18,672 nt of DNA from contig JAEZDR010000095.1 in assembly GCA_023433265.1 (NCBI GenBank), positions 1-18,672 of the forward strand, in the 5' to 3' direction. The notes under the pieces were generated by a model that made no database searches, was not told where the DNA came from, and saw nothing but the letters and a program-made list of their open reading frames with translations. Shown here piece by piece: positions 1 through 6,151 of the stretch. The DNA is from Bacteroidota bacterium. GTDB lineage: Bacteria; Bacteroidota; Bacteroidia; Chitinophagales; Chitinophagaceae. The position numbers were made by a program, and so were the translations under genes. Positions within the stretch are counted from its first letter, which is position 1, and each line of letters opens with the position of its first letter.

Positions 1-100
1 AAACATCATCTGAACAAAAAACTTCATCACTTTATTGACAGCTATTGTAAGACTAACTCTCACTTTACCAACAACGTTCCCTCGTTGGCGCATTTCCACT

Positions 101-127
101 CGTCCCACCCGTCCCACCTGTCTCACC
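101..127. repeat. three tandem 9-bp units (CGTCCCACC)
   Basis: Three consecutive 9-bp units are visible: CGTCCCACC, CGTCCCACC and TGTCTCACC. They lie in a pyrimidine-rich intergenic stretch downstream of atpC. The GTCCCA/GTCTCA core also occurs in the 11-bp tandem repeat at 3907-3970. Bases 1-190 otherwise show no gene that I can support. Confidence 0.55.
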
Positions 128-190
128 CTTCCCCCTAAAGCCGGCCGCCCCTTCACTATTCACAATTGCCCCTTCCCTCACCATACAAAT

Positions 191-222
191 AAAAAAAGGG
201 CTGCCCATAAAGGCAACCCTTG
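191..222 (-). terminator. Rho-independent terminator after atpC
   Basis: Read on the minus strand, AAGGGTTGCC and GGCAGCCCTT form a 10-bp stem with one G-U pair and a short loop, followed by a run of seven T. It lies 22 bases after the atpC stop codon and probably ends the atpD-atpC transcript. Confidence 0.85.
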
Positions 223-243
223 TATAACTAAGTTATGTAAAAT

Positions 244-495
244 CTATGCTTCTTCTGCGCCTTCTACAAGTACAGTAACGCGGTTATTCAAAACCTCCAC
301 AAAACCGCCCTGTATATTATAGGTCTCGCTGTTATTCTTATCAGTAAGAATCTTCAGCTTCCCCTTCTGAAGCGCACTAACCAATGGCGCGTGCTTGTCC
401 AGTATTTCAAACAGGCCACTAATTCCCGGTAGTTGAACACCGTAAACATCGCCGCTGTAAAGTTTGCGATCCGGAGTGAGTATTTCAAGCGTCAT
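244..495 (-). CDS. atpC: F1Fo ATP synthase epsilon subunit (short form)
   Basis: This 83-residue protein is the epsilon subunit of the F1 sector of ATP synthase. It sits on the gamma central stalk at the cytoplasmic face and couples proton flow to catalysis. The sequence matches the N-terminal beta-sandwich domain: MTLEILTPDRKLYSGDV near the start, the GLFEILDKHAPLVSAL segment around residues 27-42, and a GGFVEVLNNRVTVLVE strand pair near the C-terminus. The C-terminal helical hairpin, which is inhibitory in E. coli (about 139 residues), is absent; short epsilon subunits are usual in Bacteroidota. It lies downstream of atpD on the same strand but is separated from it by a four-helix-bundle gene. 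No clear Shine-Dalgarno precedes the ATG. A strong terminator follows. The identification is secure. Confidence 0.95.
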   Translation of the reverse strand: MTLEILTPDRKLYSGDVYGVQLPGISGLFEILDKHAPLVSALQKGKLKILTDKNNSETYNIQGGFVEVLNNRVTVLVEGAEEA

Positions 496-525
496 CTGTT
501 TTCTTTTTTAAGATTAGTATTTAGA

Positions 526-876
526 CTAACTCATTGAATTATAAAACCCTAGAATCATTTTATATATCTGCGATGCTTCGTTGCAAAGGGGATTACCGGT
601 TTCTTTATCGAGGTATCCTAGCATCATGCTCAGTTCTAGTTGCGTTATGATCTCGTTACACGATCCCATTGACACTTCGAGAAAGTATTTAAACTGCGAA
701 TTTGAGCCTCTTCCTGCACCTTCAGAGATATTGCTGGGAATGGATACTGCACATTTTCTTATCTGCCTCACCATGTCATAGCGTTCATTTTCCGGGAAAG
801 TTTCGGTGGTCTTATACACTTCCACTGCGAATTGCATAGAACGTTGCCAAATCTTTAACTCCCTGAAATTATGCAT
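526..876 (-). CDS. four-helix-bundle protein (23S rRNA intervening-sequence / S23 type)
   Basis: This 116-residue protein belongs to the four-helix-bundle family first seen inside 23S rRNA intervening sequences. The family is also related to the Avd accessory protein of diversity-generating retroelements. Family signatures visible are FRELKIWQRSMQFAVEVYK at residues 4-22, the segment RYDMVRQIRKCAVSIPSNISEGAGRGS around residues 32-58, FKYFLEVSMGSCNEIITQLE around residues 62-81, and a final helix. Its molecular function is not established; oligomeric nucleic-acid binding is known for Avd. It lies between atpD and atpC, not in an rRNA gene. Unlike its neighbours it has a perfect AAGGAGG six bases before the ATG, and a palindromic TAAGTAC repeat lies just upstream. 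I infer an inserted cassette co-transcribed with the atp genes. The family call is firm, the role unknown. Confidence 0.9.
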   Translation of the reverse strand: MHNFRELKIWQRSMQFAVEVYKTTETFPENERYDMVRQIRKCAVSIPSNISEGAGRGSNSQFKYFLEVSMGSCNEIITQLELSMMLGYLDKETGNPLCNEASQIYKMILGFYNSMS

Positions 877-882
877 TCCGTA

Positions 883-889
883 CCTCCTT
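883..889 (-). promoter_or_regulatory. perfect Shine-Dalgarno of the four-helix-bundle gene
   Basis: On the minus strand AAGGAGG lies six bases before the ATG at 876. None of the other start codons I examined in this window has anything comparable, in keeping with the weak use of Shine-Dalgarno sequences in Bacteroidota. It fixes the start codon and marks this gene as unlike its neighbours. Confidence 0.8.
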
Positions 890-901
890 AGGCGTTCTTG
901 T

Positions 902-931
902 CTAAGTACTAAGTACTTAGTACTAAGTACT
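902..931. repeat. palindromic TAAGTAC/TTAGTAC repeat
   Basis: Four 7-bp units, TAAGTAC, TAAGTAC, TTAGTAC and TAAGTAC, run from 903 to 930. Bases 905-924 form a perfect 20-bp palindrome (AGTACTAAGTACTTAGTACT), extended to 902-927 with one mismatch. It lies between the atpD stop and the four-helix-bundle start. The leading TGTCTAAGTACTA is repeated at 6033-6045 upstream of panB. It could be a recognition or insertion site for the four-helix-bundle cassette, or a hairpin in the operon transcript. Confidence 0.8.
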
Positions 932-941
932 CTCTTACCCT

Positions 942-2441
942 CTACCCCTGCGCTGCGGCCATCATCTTCTTACCTTTCTCTATTGCATCTTCAAGTGTAC
1001 CTACCAGGTTGAACGCTGCTTCAGGATACTCATCTACTTCACCATCCATAATGGAGTTAAATGCGCGGATTGTATCTTCTATGCTTACAAACACACCTTT
1101 AAGACCTGTAAACTGCTCGGCTACGTGGAAAGGCTGAGAAAGGAAACGCTGCACCTTACGTGCGCGGGATACTGTAAGCTTATCTTCTTCACTCAACTCG
1201 TCCATACCCAGGATGGCAATAATGTCCTGTAGCTCCTTGTAGCGCTGTAAAATCAGCTTCACCCTGTTGGCACACTCGTAATGCGCCTCACCCACAATAG
1301 CAGGGGTAAGGATACGGGATGTAGAATCCAGCGGATCCACCGCAGGGTAGATACCTAAGTCAGCAATCTTACGGCTTAATACCGTTGTGGCATCAAGGTG
1401 GGCAAAGGTTGTAGCCGGGGCCGGGTCAGTCAGGTCATCTGCTGGTACGTAAACCGCCTGTACGGAAGTAATAGAACCGTGCTTGGTTGATGTGATACGC
1501 TCCTGCATCAGTCCCATTTCTGTTGCCAGTGTCGGCTGGTAACCTACCGCAGAAGGCATACGGCCCAAAAGGGCTGATACCTCAGAACCTGCCTGTGTAA
1601 AACGGAAGATATTATCTACGAAGAACAGGATGTCTTTACCTTTTCCTGTGCCATCACCATCGCGGAAGTACTCTGCGATTGTAAGACCGGAAAGCGCCAC
1701 ACGTGCACGGGCACCGGGAGGTTCGTTCATCTGTCCGAATACGAATGTTGCTTTGGAGTCTTTCAAACCTTCCATGTCCACGGCCGACAGGTCCCATCCG
1801 CCTTCTTCCATAGAATGCTTGAATTTATCCCCGTATTTCATGATGCCGGCTTCAATCATTTCGCGCAGCAGGTCATTTCCCTCACGGGTTCTTTCACCCA
1901 CACCTGCAAACACTGACAAACCACCGTATCCTTTTGCGATGTTATTGATAAGCTCCTGGATCAGTACTGTTTTACCTACACCCGCACCACCAAACAATCC
2001 AATCTTACCACCTTTTGCATAAGGCTCAATCAAATCGATAACCTTAATACCGGTAAACAAAACCTCGGTGGCTGTTGAAAGGTGTTCAAACTTAGGAGGC
2101 ATAGCGTGGATGGGGCGTCCTGATTCTTTAGAAACAGCAGGTAGTCCGTCAATCGGGTCTCCTGTAACGTTGAAAAGACGGCCATTGATAGCTTCGCCGG
2201 TAGGCATTGCTATCGCTTTACCCGTATCCAGCACTTCCATACCCCGTACAAGACCTTCGGTTCCGTCCATAGCAATGGTACGAACGCTGTCTTCTCCAAG
2301 GTGCTGTTGAACTTCGAGGACCAATTTCTCGCCATTGGGTCTTCTTAGCTCAAGCGCATTATAAATTTCGGGCAGATTGCCGTCAAACTGAACGTCAACC
2401 ACCGCACCGATAATCTGTTTGATTTTACCCTTTGTAGCCAT
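942..2441 (-). CDS. atpD: F1Fo ATP synthase beta subunit (catalytic)
   Basis: This 499-residue protein is the catalytic beta subunit of F1, which makes or hydrolyses ATP in the alpha3beta3 hexamer. The Walker A loop GGAGVGKT is at residues 151-158, the catalytic GERTREG at 182-188, and the Walker B strand with DNIFRFTQAGSEVSALLGRMP from about 271. DELSEED, which contacts the gamma stalk, lies near the C-terminal domain. A segment of about 30 residues after GERTREG (around 201-230, with EEGGWDLSAVDMEGLKDS) is an insertion characteristic of Bacteroidota beta subunits. A TACCTTTG -7 element lies about 78 bases upstream. atpA, atpG and the Fo genes are not in the window. A separate atpDC unit is common in this phylum. 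The identification is secure. Confidence 0.98.
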   Translation of the reverse strand: MATKGKIKQIIGAVVDVQFDGNLPEIYNALELRRPNGEKLVLEVQQHLGEDSVRTIAMDGTEGLVRGMEVLDTGKAIAMPTGEAINGRLFNVTGDPIDGLPAVSKESGRPIHAMPPKFEHLSTATEVLFTGIKVIDLIEPYAKGGKIGLFGGAGVGKTVLIQELINNIAKGYGGLSVFAGVGERTREGNDLLREMIEAGIMKYGDKFKHSMEEGGWDLSAVDMEGLKDSKATFVFGQMNEPPGARARVALSGLTIAEYFRDGDGTGKGKDILFFVDNIFRFTQAGSEVSALLGRMPSAVGYQPTLATEMGLMQERITSTKHGSITSVQAVYVPADDLTDPAPATTFAHLDATTVLSRKIADLGIYPAVDPLDSTSRILTPAIVGEAHYECANRVKLILQRYKELQDIIAILGMDELSEEDKLTVSRARKVQRFLSQPFHVAEQFTGLKGVFVSIEDTIRAFNSIMDGEVDEYPEAAFNLVGTLEDAIEKGKKMMAAAQG

Positions 2442-2518
2442 AAGAGTCTAATAATTAAATTGATTTTAGCGGTTTGAGAGCAGGCACACAAACAACTGTT
2501 AGCCCCTCAAATTGGCGG

Positions 2519-2526
2519 CAAAGGTA
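2519..2526 (-). promoter_or_regulatory. Bacteroidota-type -7 element upstream of atpD
   Basis: The minus strand reads TACCTTTG, an exact match to the TAnnTTTG -7 consensus of Bacteroidota sigma-A promoters. No clear TTG -33 element is seen at the expected 19-21 bases. Transcription would start near 2512, giving a leader of about 70 bases. Confidence 0.6.
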
Positions 2527-2697
2527 AGGGGGAAGGAAGTTATTTTTAAAGTTTATCTGGAAATTTGGACACCCGGCACCCAAAACCCTTCAAGCTCCAT
2601 AGTGGGCATTCGTATAGCAAACCCGTTCCGGTTACGGATGATACAGTTGAGGGAGGGTCTAACCGCAGAACTAAGTTATCTTACCCTTTAGTTTCTT

Positions 2698-2901
2698 CTA
2701 GAAACTGCCATTGATGAGCATAGGCACCAATATCAGCAGGAGAATCACTATCAAAACAAAGGTTATGATGCCTGCAATGCGCTTAACGTCCTGCTTCTGT
2801 GCATGAAACTCGGGCTCATGCTGATGTTTATGGTCAGATTCCCATTTAGCCTTTCTTCTTTGTGCCCTCGCACCGGGAGTATAGTTTTTTTGCTGTAACA
2901 T
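2698..2901 (-). CDS. small single-pass membrane protein, unknown function
   Basis: This 67-residue protein is not a recognised family. Residues 1-40 are hydrophilic and rich in Lys, Arg, His and Gln (with RAQRRKAKWESDHKHQHEPE). Residues 42-63 form one strongly hydrophobic helix (GIITFVLIVILLLILVPML) followed by a four-residue tail. The charge distribution predicts a cytoplasmic N-terminus and a C-terminal membrane anchor. It starts at 2901, with a TACCTTTA element 22 bases upstream, so the transcript leader would be very short. It is divergent from the BON-domain gene. It could be a stress-related or structural mini-protein. The coding call rests on the coherent helix and the promoter-like motif. 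Confidence 0.65.
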   Translation of the reverse strand: MLQQKNYTPGARAQRRKAKWESDHKHQHEPEFHAQKQDVKRIAGIITFVLIVILLLILVPMLINGSF

Positions 2902-2923
2902 AGATCATGTTTTTGGCCTGCCT

Positions 2924-2931
2924 TAAAGGTA
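2924..2931 (-). promoter_or_regulatory. probable -7 element of the small membrane protein gene
   Basis: The minus strand reads TACCTTTA, one base off the TAnnTTTG consensus, 22 bases before the ATG at 2901. Confidence 0.4.
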
Positions 2932-3025
2932 AGGAGATTTAGACGTGCTCATCAAATGACTTCCGTCATGGATAAGGCATGGTTTTTTCGGCAATTACCG
3001 ATCTAACAGCCTAAAAACAAATACT

Positions 3026-3823
3026 ATGGCATACCGTAACGATGAGCAGGATAACCGATACAGGGATGAGCAGCATTGGCAAAACCGGCCACACCGGCAG
3101 CAGGGCAGGAATCAACGCGATTATGATGATGACTTTGAAAAACGCAGGCGTAGCTACGATGAATACTACAGGTGGGGCGGCGCATCGGGGCATTACGGCC
3201 AACTGAACACAGGGCAGGGCTATAACGACCGCCAGGACCACTATAGCCAATATAACGACCGCTATGATGACCGCCGCGAAATGGGCCGCCGCGACGGGAG
3301 CCAGGGCTGGAACCGCGATGAAGACATGGACGAACGCGGCCGCAACAGCCATAGAAGAGATTTTAAACCCGTGCTTACCCGCCACCTATACGAAGACGGT
3401 CGCCCCGACCCGCAAACAGGGCCTTATTGGCCCTACCCGGAAGGTTACATGCCAAGGGGCAAAACAGGCCGTAACTGGACCGACCGGATCAGGGATGAAG
3501 TGGCCTCCTGGTTTGGAGACAATGATGCAGAGCGGCGCAGGGAGCACGATAAACATCCGAAACATAGGGGAAAGGGGCCCAAAGGCTACCAACGCTCAGA
3601 CGAACGCCTGAAGGAAGTAGTGAACGACCTGCTGTATGAAGACGACTTCATAGATGCCTCCGACATCGAAGTGGAGGTAACCAATGGCGATGTAATTCTG
3701 CAAGGCATGGTCAATAGTAAATATGAGAAACGCCGTGCAGAATACCTTGTAGATATGGTCACGGGTGTAAAAAACGTAGAGAACAGGCTAAGAGTCAACA
3801 CGGTATACGAAGACCAGCGATAA
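3026..3823 (+). CDS. BON-domain protein with long disordered N-terminus
   Basis: This 265-residue protein ends in a BON domain (about residues 191-258). The domain shows SDERLKEVVNDLLYEDDFID, then IEVEVTNGDVILQGMVNS, then VDMVTGVKNVENRLRVN, the alpha-beta pattern with the conserved glycine seen in OsmY-type and periplasmic BON proteins. BON domains are linked to membrane or phospholipid binding and envelope stress. Residues 1-115 are low-complexity, dominated by Arg, Asp, Tyr, Gly and Gln, and probably disordered. A more ordered WPYPEGYMPRGKTGRNW stretch follows. No signal peptide is seen, so it is probably cytoplasmic, unlike OsmY. The start is the first ATG, with an A-rich leader and no Shine-Dalgarno. 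It is followed by a terminator, so it is monocistronic. General stress response is a guess. Confidence 0.85.
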   Translation: MAYRNDEQDNRYRDEQHWQNRPHRQQGRNQRDYDDDFEKRRRSYDEYYRWGGASGHYGQLNTGQGYNDRQDHYSQYNDRYDDRREMGRRDGSQGWNRDEDMDERGRNSHRRDFKPVLTRHLYEDGRPDPQTGPYWPYPEGYMPRGKTGRNWTDRIRDEVASWFGDNDAERRREHDKHPKHRGKGPKGYQRSDERLKEVVNDLLYEDDFIDASDIEVEVTNGDVILQGMVNSKYEKRRAEYLVDMVTGVKNVENRLRVNTVYEDQR

Positions 3824-3852
3824 ATAGCCTCTGAAAAATCTATAACTAAATA

Positions 3853-3889
3853 GGGCGCAGAACCAGGGTCATACGGTTCTCGCCCTTTT
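3853..3889 (+). terminator. Rho-independent terminator after the BON-domain gene
   Basis: GGGCG, one C, then AGAACC pair with GGTTCT and CGCCC across a ten-base loop, followed by TTTT. It lies about 30 bases after the stop codon at 3823. Confidence 0.75.
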
Positions 3890-3906
3890 CTGGTGCTTTT
3901 TTAAAG

Positions 3907-3970
3907 GTTGTCAAACGGTTGTCCCATAGTTGTCCCATAGTTGTCTCATAGTTGTCCCATAGTTGTCCTA
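3907..3970. repeat. tandem 11-bp repeat (GTTGTCCCATA)
   Basis: Six units of 11 bp run without gaps: GTTGTCAAACG, GTTGTCCCATA twice, GTTGTCTCATA, GTTGTCCCATA and a partial GTTGTCCTA. The period is close to one helical turn. The tract lies in the 425-base gap between the BON-domain gene and tRNA-Leu. The rest of that gap (3971-4190) is pyrimidine-rich and shows no gene. Confidence 0.85.
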
Positions 3971-4190
3971 TACCAAAGCTTATCCTAAAGCCTCCCTACA
4001 AGCACCCAACGCCAATCCAATTAGTATCTGAAGCTTATGCTACGCTTACCGCTCACCTATCCCTGCCTTACCAGGTCCTGTCTTTGCCACTTCCAAATAA
4101 GCACCCCATTTTGGCCTCTCTTTCCTGCCGCTGTAAAGCTCATTTTTCACTTTTCACTTTTTCACTGCTCACTATTTAATCCCGTTCCCC

Positions 4191-4198
4191 TATTTTTG
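4191..4198 (+). promoter_or_regulatory. -7 element upstream of tRNA-Leu
   Basis: TATTTTTG matches TAnnTTTG exactly and lies 50 bases before the mature tRNA 5' end. No clear -33 TTG is seen. Transcription would start near 4205. Confidence 0.5.
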
Positions 4199-4232
4199 CC
4201 ACCCGTTTTTAGAATTCCTGTTCATCCAAGAG

Positions 4233-4344
4233 TTTTTTGAACAGTCCTGCGGATGTGGCGAAATTGGTAGACGCACTAGACTTAGGATCTAGCGCCGCGA
4301 GGCATGGGGGTTCGAGTCCCTCCATCCGCACTTTTTTTGAACAG
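4233..4344. repeat. 12-bp direct repeats flanking tRNA-Leu
   Basis: TTTTTTGAACAG occurs at 4233-4244 and again at 4333-4344, exactly 100 bases apart. The copies bracket the tRNA gene closely: four bases separate the left copy from the tRNA, two the right. The right copy also supplies the T run that could end the tRNA transcript. Confidence 0.8.
4249..4330 (+). tRNA. tRNA-Leu (anticodon UAG)
   Basis: The 82-base gene folds as a class II tRNA. The acceptor stem is GCGGATG with CATCCGC and discriminator A at 4330. The anticodon stem CTAGA/TCTAG has loop CTTAGGA, placing anticodon TAG at 4283-4285, which reads CUA and other CUN leucine codons. A long variable arm spans about 4293-4305. The T arm GGGGG-TTCGAGT-CCCTC includes the TTCGA core. 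CCA is not encoded and must be added. It stands alone, with direct repeats on both sides and a T run after it. Confidence 0.95.
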
Positions 4345-4346
4345 AA

Positions 4347-4411
4347 GAGCAAGGAACATGGAATGATGAATATTGAAGCTTTTCAACATTCATTTTCTTT
4401 GTTCCTTGTTC
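4347..4411. repeat. long imperfect hairpin between tRNA-Leu and tig (REP-like)
   Basis: GAGCAAGGAACA at 4347-4358 pairs with TGTTCCTTGTTC at 4400-4411 with one G-U. Inside it, GATGAATATTGAA pairs imperfectly with TTCAACATTCATT around a small GCTTT loop. The whole 65-base segment is therefore close to a single foldback. It lacks a trailing T run, so it is not a standard terminator. It could be a palindromic intergenic repeat or a 5' structure in the tig transcript. Confidence 0.7.
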
Positions 4412-4434
4412 GCATTTAAAACCTCACGTAAGTT

Positions 4435-5793
4435 ATGGCCACCGTAACCAGGGAAAAAATTGGCAACCTAGTAGATAAACTAACAGTAACTGTTGCAAAG
4501 GACGATTACCTCAATTCTTTTGAAAAGAGCCTGAAGCAATACGCAAAGAATGCAAACATACCGGGCTTCAGGAAGGGTATGGTACCGGCAGGACTTGTAA
4601 AGAAGATGTACGGGCAGAGTGTGTTTACTGACGAGATTCTGCGCACTGTAGAAAAAGAACTCAACGACTACATGAGCAAGGAGCAACTGGACATATTTGG
4701 CCAGCCGCTGCCGCTCGCTAGCGATGCAAGAATGCTGGATATGAACAATCCAAGCGATTATGCCTTTGCTTTTGAAATAGGCCTGAAGCCTGAGTTTGAC
4801 ATTGACATGTCGAAACTTACAGTTACCCGTTACAAGGTGCAGGTAACCGACGAGATGATCAACGAGGAAATGAACAGGCTACAGACCCGCCATGGCAAGA
4901 TGACGGAACCGGAGGCTGTAACAGGCGACGACAACGTGCTTAACCTGAACATTGAAGAGGTGGATGCCGAAGGCAATACGGTTGAGGGCGGCGCTTCTAA
5001 AAGCAACTCCTTACTTGTAAAGTATTTCTCTGAGGCTGTACGCCCGCAGTTAATAGGTGCAAAAAAGGATGACACCTTCACGTTTACACTGGCACAGGCA
5101 TTTGATGGGAAAGAAAGAGAATGGCTGATTGGCGACCTTGGATTGAATAAAGACAGCGATGATGTGAATAAGAGCTTCCGTTTTACCATCACCAAGGTGG
5201 GACTGGTGGAAAAAGCTGAGATGAATGAAGAGTTCTTCGAAGCGGCTTACCCCGGACGCGGAATCAAAAGCGAAGAAGAACTGAGGAACGCGGCTAAAGT
5301 GGAAATCGAAAGCCATTTCGATTACCAAAGCAGGAACCAGGTACACGACCAGATTTACCACTACCTTGTAGACGAAGTGAAGATGGATTTTCCTGCCGAC
5401 TTCCTGAAACGCTGGTTGCAGATGAACTCAGACAAGCCAAAAACGGAAGAGGAAGCTGAGAAAGAACTTCCTGGCTTTCTTCAAAACTTAAAATGGACAT
5501 TGATTAGCTCAAAGCTGATTAATGATAATAAGATTACCGTTGAGCAGGATGAAATCAGGAACCAGGTTGCTCAGCAGGTGCTGGGTTATATGGGCATTCA
5601 AAGCATGGACGATGCTCCCTGGATTGAAGACTATGTTAACCGCATGATGCAGGACAAGAAGCAAATGGAAAACACTTATTTCCAGGTGCAGACTTCCAAG
5701 CTTTTCAACTTACTGGAAGGACAGGTGCAGGTGAAAGAAGAACCCATTTCTGCAGAAGACTTTGCCAAAAAGCAACATCACCACCACCACTAA
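4435..5793 (+). CDS. tig: trigger factor, ribosome-associated chaperone
   Basis: This 452-residue protein is trigger factor, which binds the ribosome at the exit tunnel and shields nascent chains. The ribosome-docking signature GFRKGMVP is at residues 44-51 in the N-terminal domain (about 1-145). A divergent FKBP-like peptidyl-prolyl isomerase region follows (about 155-255, with a DDNVLNLNIEEVDAEG strand). The rest is the helical SurA-like substrate cradle, with an EEFFEAAYPGRGIKSEEELR hinge near 270-290. Length is near the family norm. The protein ends in KKQHHHHH, a natural run of five histidines. The ATG is 23 bases after a long hairpin and has no Shine-Dalgarno. No TAnnTTTG box was found directly upstream, so it may be read from the tRNA side. 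A strong terminator follows. Confidence 0.95.
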   Translation: MATVTREKIGNLVDKLTVTVAKDDYLNSFEKSLKQYAKNANIPGFRKGMVPAGLVKKMYGQSVFTDEILRTVEKELNDYMSKEQLDIFGQPLPLASDARMLDMNNPSDYAFAFEIGLKPEFDIDMSKLTVTRYKVQVTDEMINEEMNRLQTRHGKMTEPEAVTGDDNVLNLNIEEVDAEGNTVEGGASKSNSLLVKYFSEAVRPQLIGAKKDDTFTFTLAQAFDGKEREWLIGDLGLNKDSDDVNKSFRFTITKVGLVEKAEMNEEFFEAAYPGRGIKSEEELRNAAKVEIESHFDYQSRNQVHDQIYHYLVDEVKMDFPADFLKRWLQMNSDKPKTEEEAEKELPGFLQNLKWTLISSKLINDNKITVEQDEIRNQVAQQVLGYMGIQSMDDAPWIEDYVNRMMQDKKQMENTYFQVQTSKLFNLLEGQVQVKEEPISAEDFAKKQHHHHH

Positions 5794-5832
5794 TCGAATA
5801 TTTCAAAGGGTTATACCCTCAATTTAATACCC

Positions 5833-5862
5833 AAGGCTGAAGGCATCCCCTTCAGCCTTTTT
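5833..5862 (+). terminator. Rho-independent terminator after tig
   Basis: AAGGCTGAAGG and CCTTCAGCCTT form a perfect 11-bp stem with a five-base loop, followed by TTTTT. It lies 40 bases after the tig stop codon. Confidence 0.92.
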
Positions 5863-5967
5863 CATTAGCAGGAAACCCGGCAGGCAATGTACGCTGCGCA
5901 ACTAACCGAACCATTTACTCACCTTTCCCTCCCCCTTATCAGCCAATCTCCCTTCCTCTCTAAAACC

Positions 5968-6125
5968 TATGTACTAATACCTCTCCCCTCTTTAACCCAT
6001 CCCCCCTTCCTGTCTTTAACCATCTCCCTTCCTGTCTAAGTACTATGTACTAATACCTCTCTCCCCTCTTTAACCCATCTCCCTTCCTGTCTATGTACTA
6101 TGTACTAAGTACTATGTACTATTAT
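5968..6125. repeat. compound repeat tract with TATGTAC/TAAGTAC units and pyrimidine spacers
   Basis: The block TATGTACTAATACCTCTC, then CCCTCTTTAACCCATC, then CCCTTCCTGTCT occurs twice, starting near 5969 and 6045. A third partial spacer copy (TTTAACCATCTCCCTTCCTG) lies inside the first block. The tract ends in four GTACTA units (TATGTAC, TATGTAC, TAAGTAC, TATGTAC) at 6092-6119. The TGTCTAAGTACTA junction is identical to that beside the four-helix-bundle gene near 900. One strand is almost all pyrimidine in the spacers. There is no coding sequence in it. Confidence 0.8.
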
Positions 6126-6137
6126 CTTTCTTAAAAC

Positions 6138-6145
6138 TACCTTTG
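6138..6145 (+). promoter_or_regulatory. -7 element immediately upstream of panB
   Basis: TACCTTTG matches TAnnTTTG exactly and ends six bases before the ATG at 6152. Transcription would begin at or within a few bases of the start codon, so the panB mRNA may be leaderless. The region where a -33 element should lie is occupied by the end of the TATGTAC repeat tract. Confidence 0.6.
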
Positions 6146-6151
6146 CCCTCC

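Noticed and set aside
35..322. 95-residue plus-strand frame at the left edge
   Set aside because: It is Thr/Pro-rich, crosses the atpC terminator and overlaps atpC antisense.
526..876. 23S rRNA intervening sequence
   Set aside because: The encoded family fits, but the flanks are atpD and atpC rather than rRNA.
1630..2022. 130-residue plus-strand frame
   Set aside because: Antisense to the conserved core of atpD.
3011..3385. 124-residue minus-strand frame rich in Val, Ala, Ile and Leu opposite the BON-domain gene
   Set aside because: It is the antisense of low-complexity Arg/Asp/Tyr/Gly codons; the composition is an artefact and the plus-strand BON domain is clear.
3907..3970. CRISPR-like array
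   Set aside because: Units are 11 bp and contiguous with no spacers, and there are no cas genes in the window.
4237..4419. 60-residue plus-strand frame over tRNA-Leu
   Set aside because: It reads through a complete tRNA and a hairpin; the protein has no independent support.
5779..5793. Engineered His-tag or vector sequence on tig
   Set aside because: Only five histidines, followed by the native terminator and continuous chromosomal context without vector sequence.
6143..6151. TTG start extending panB by three residues
   Set aside because: The TTG is part of an exact TACCTTTG promoter element, and family members align from the ATG at 6152.
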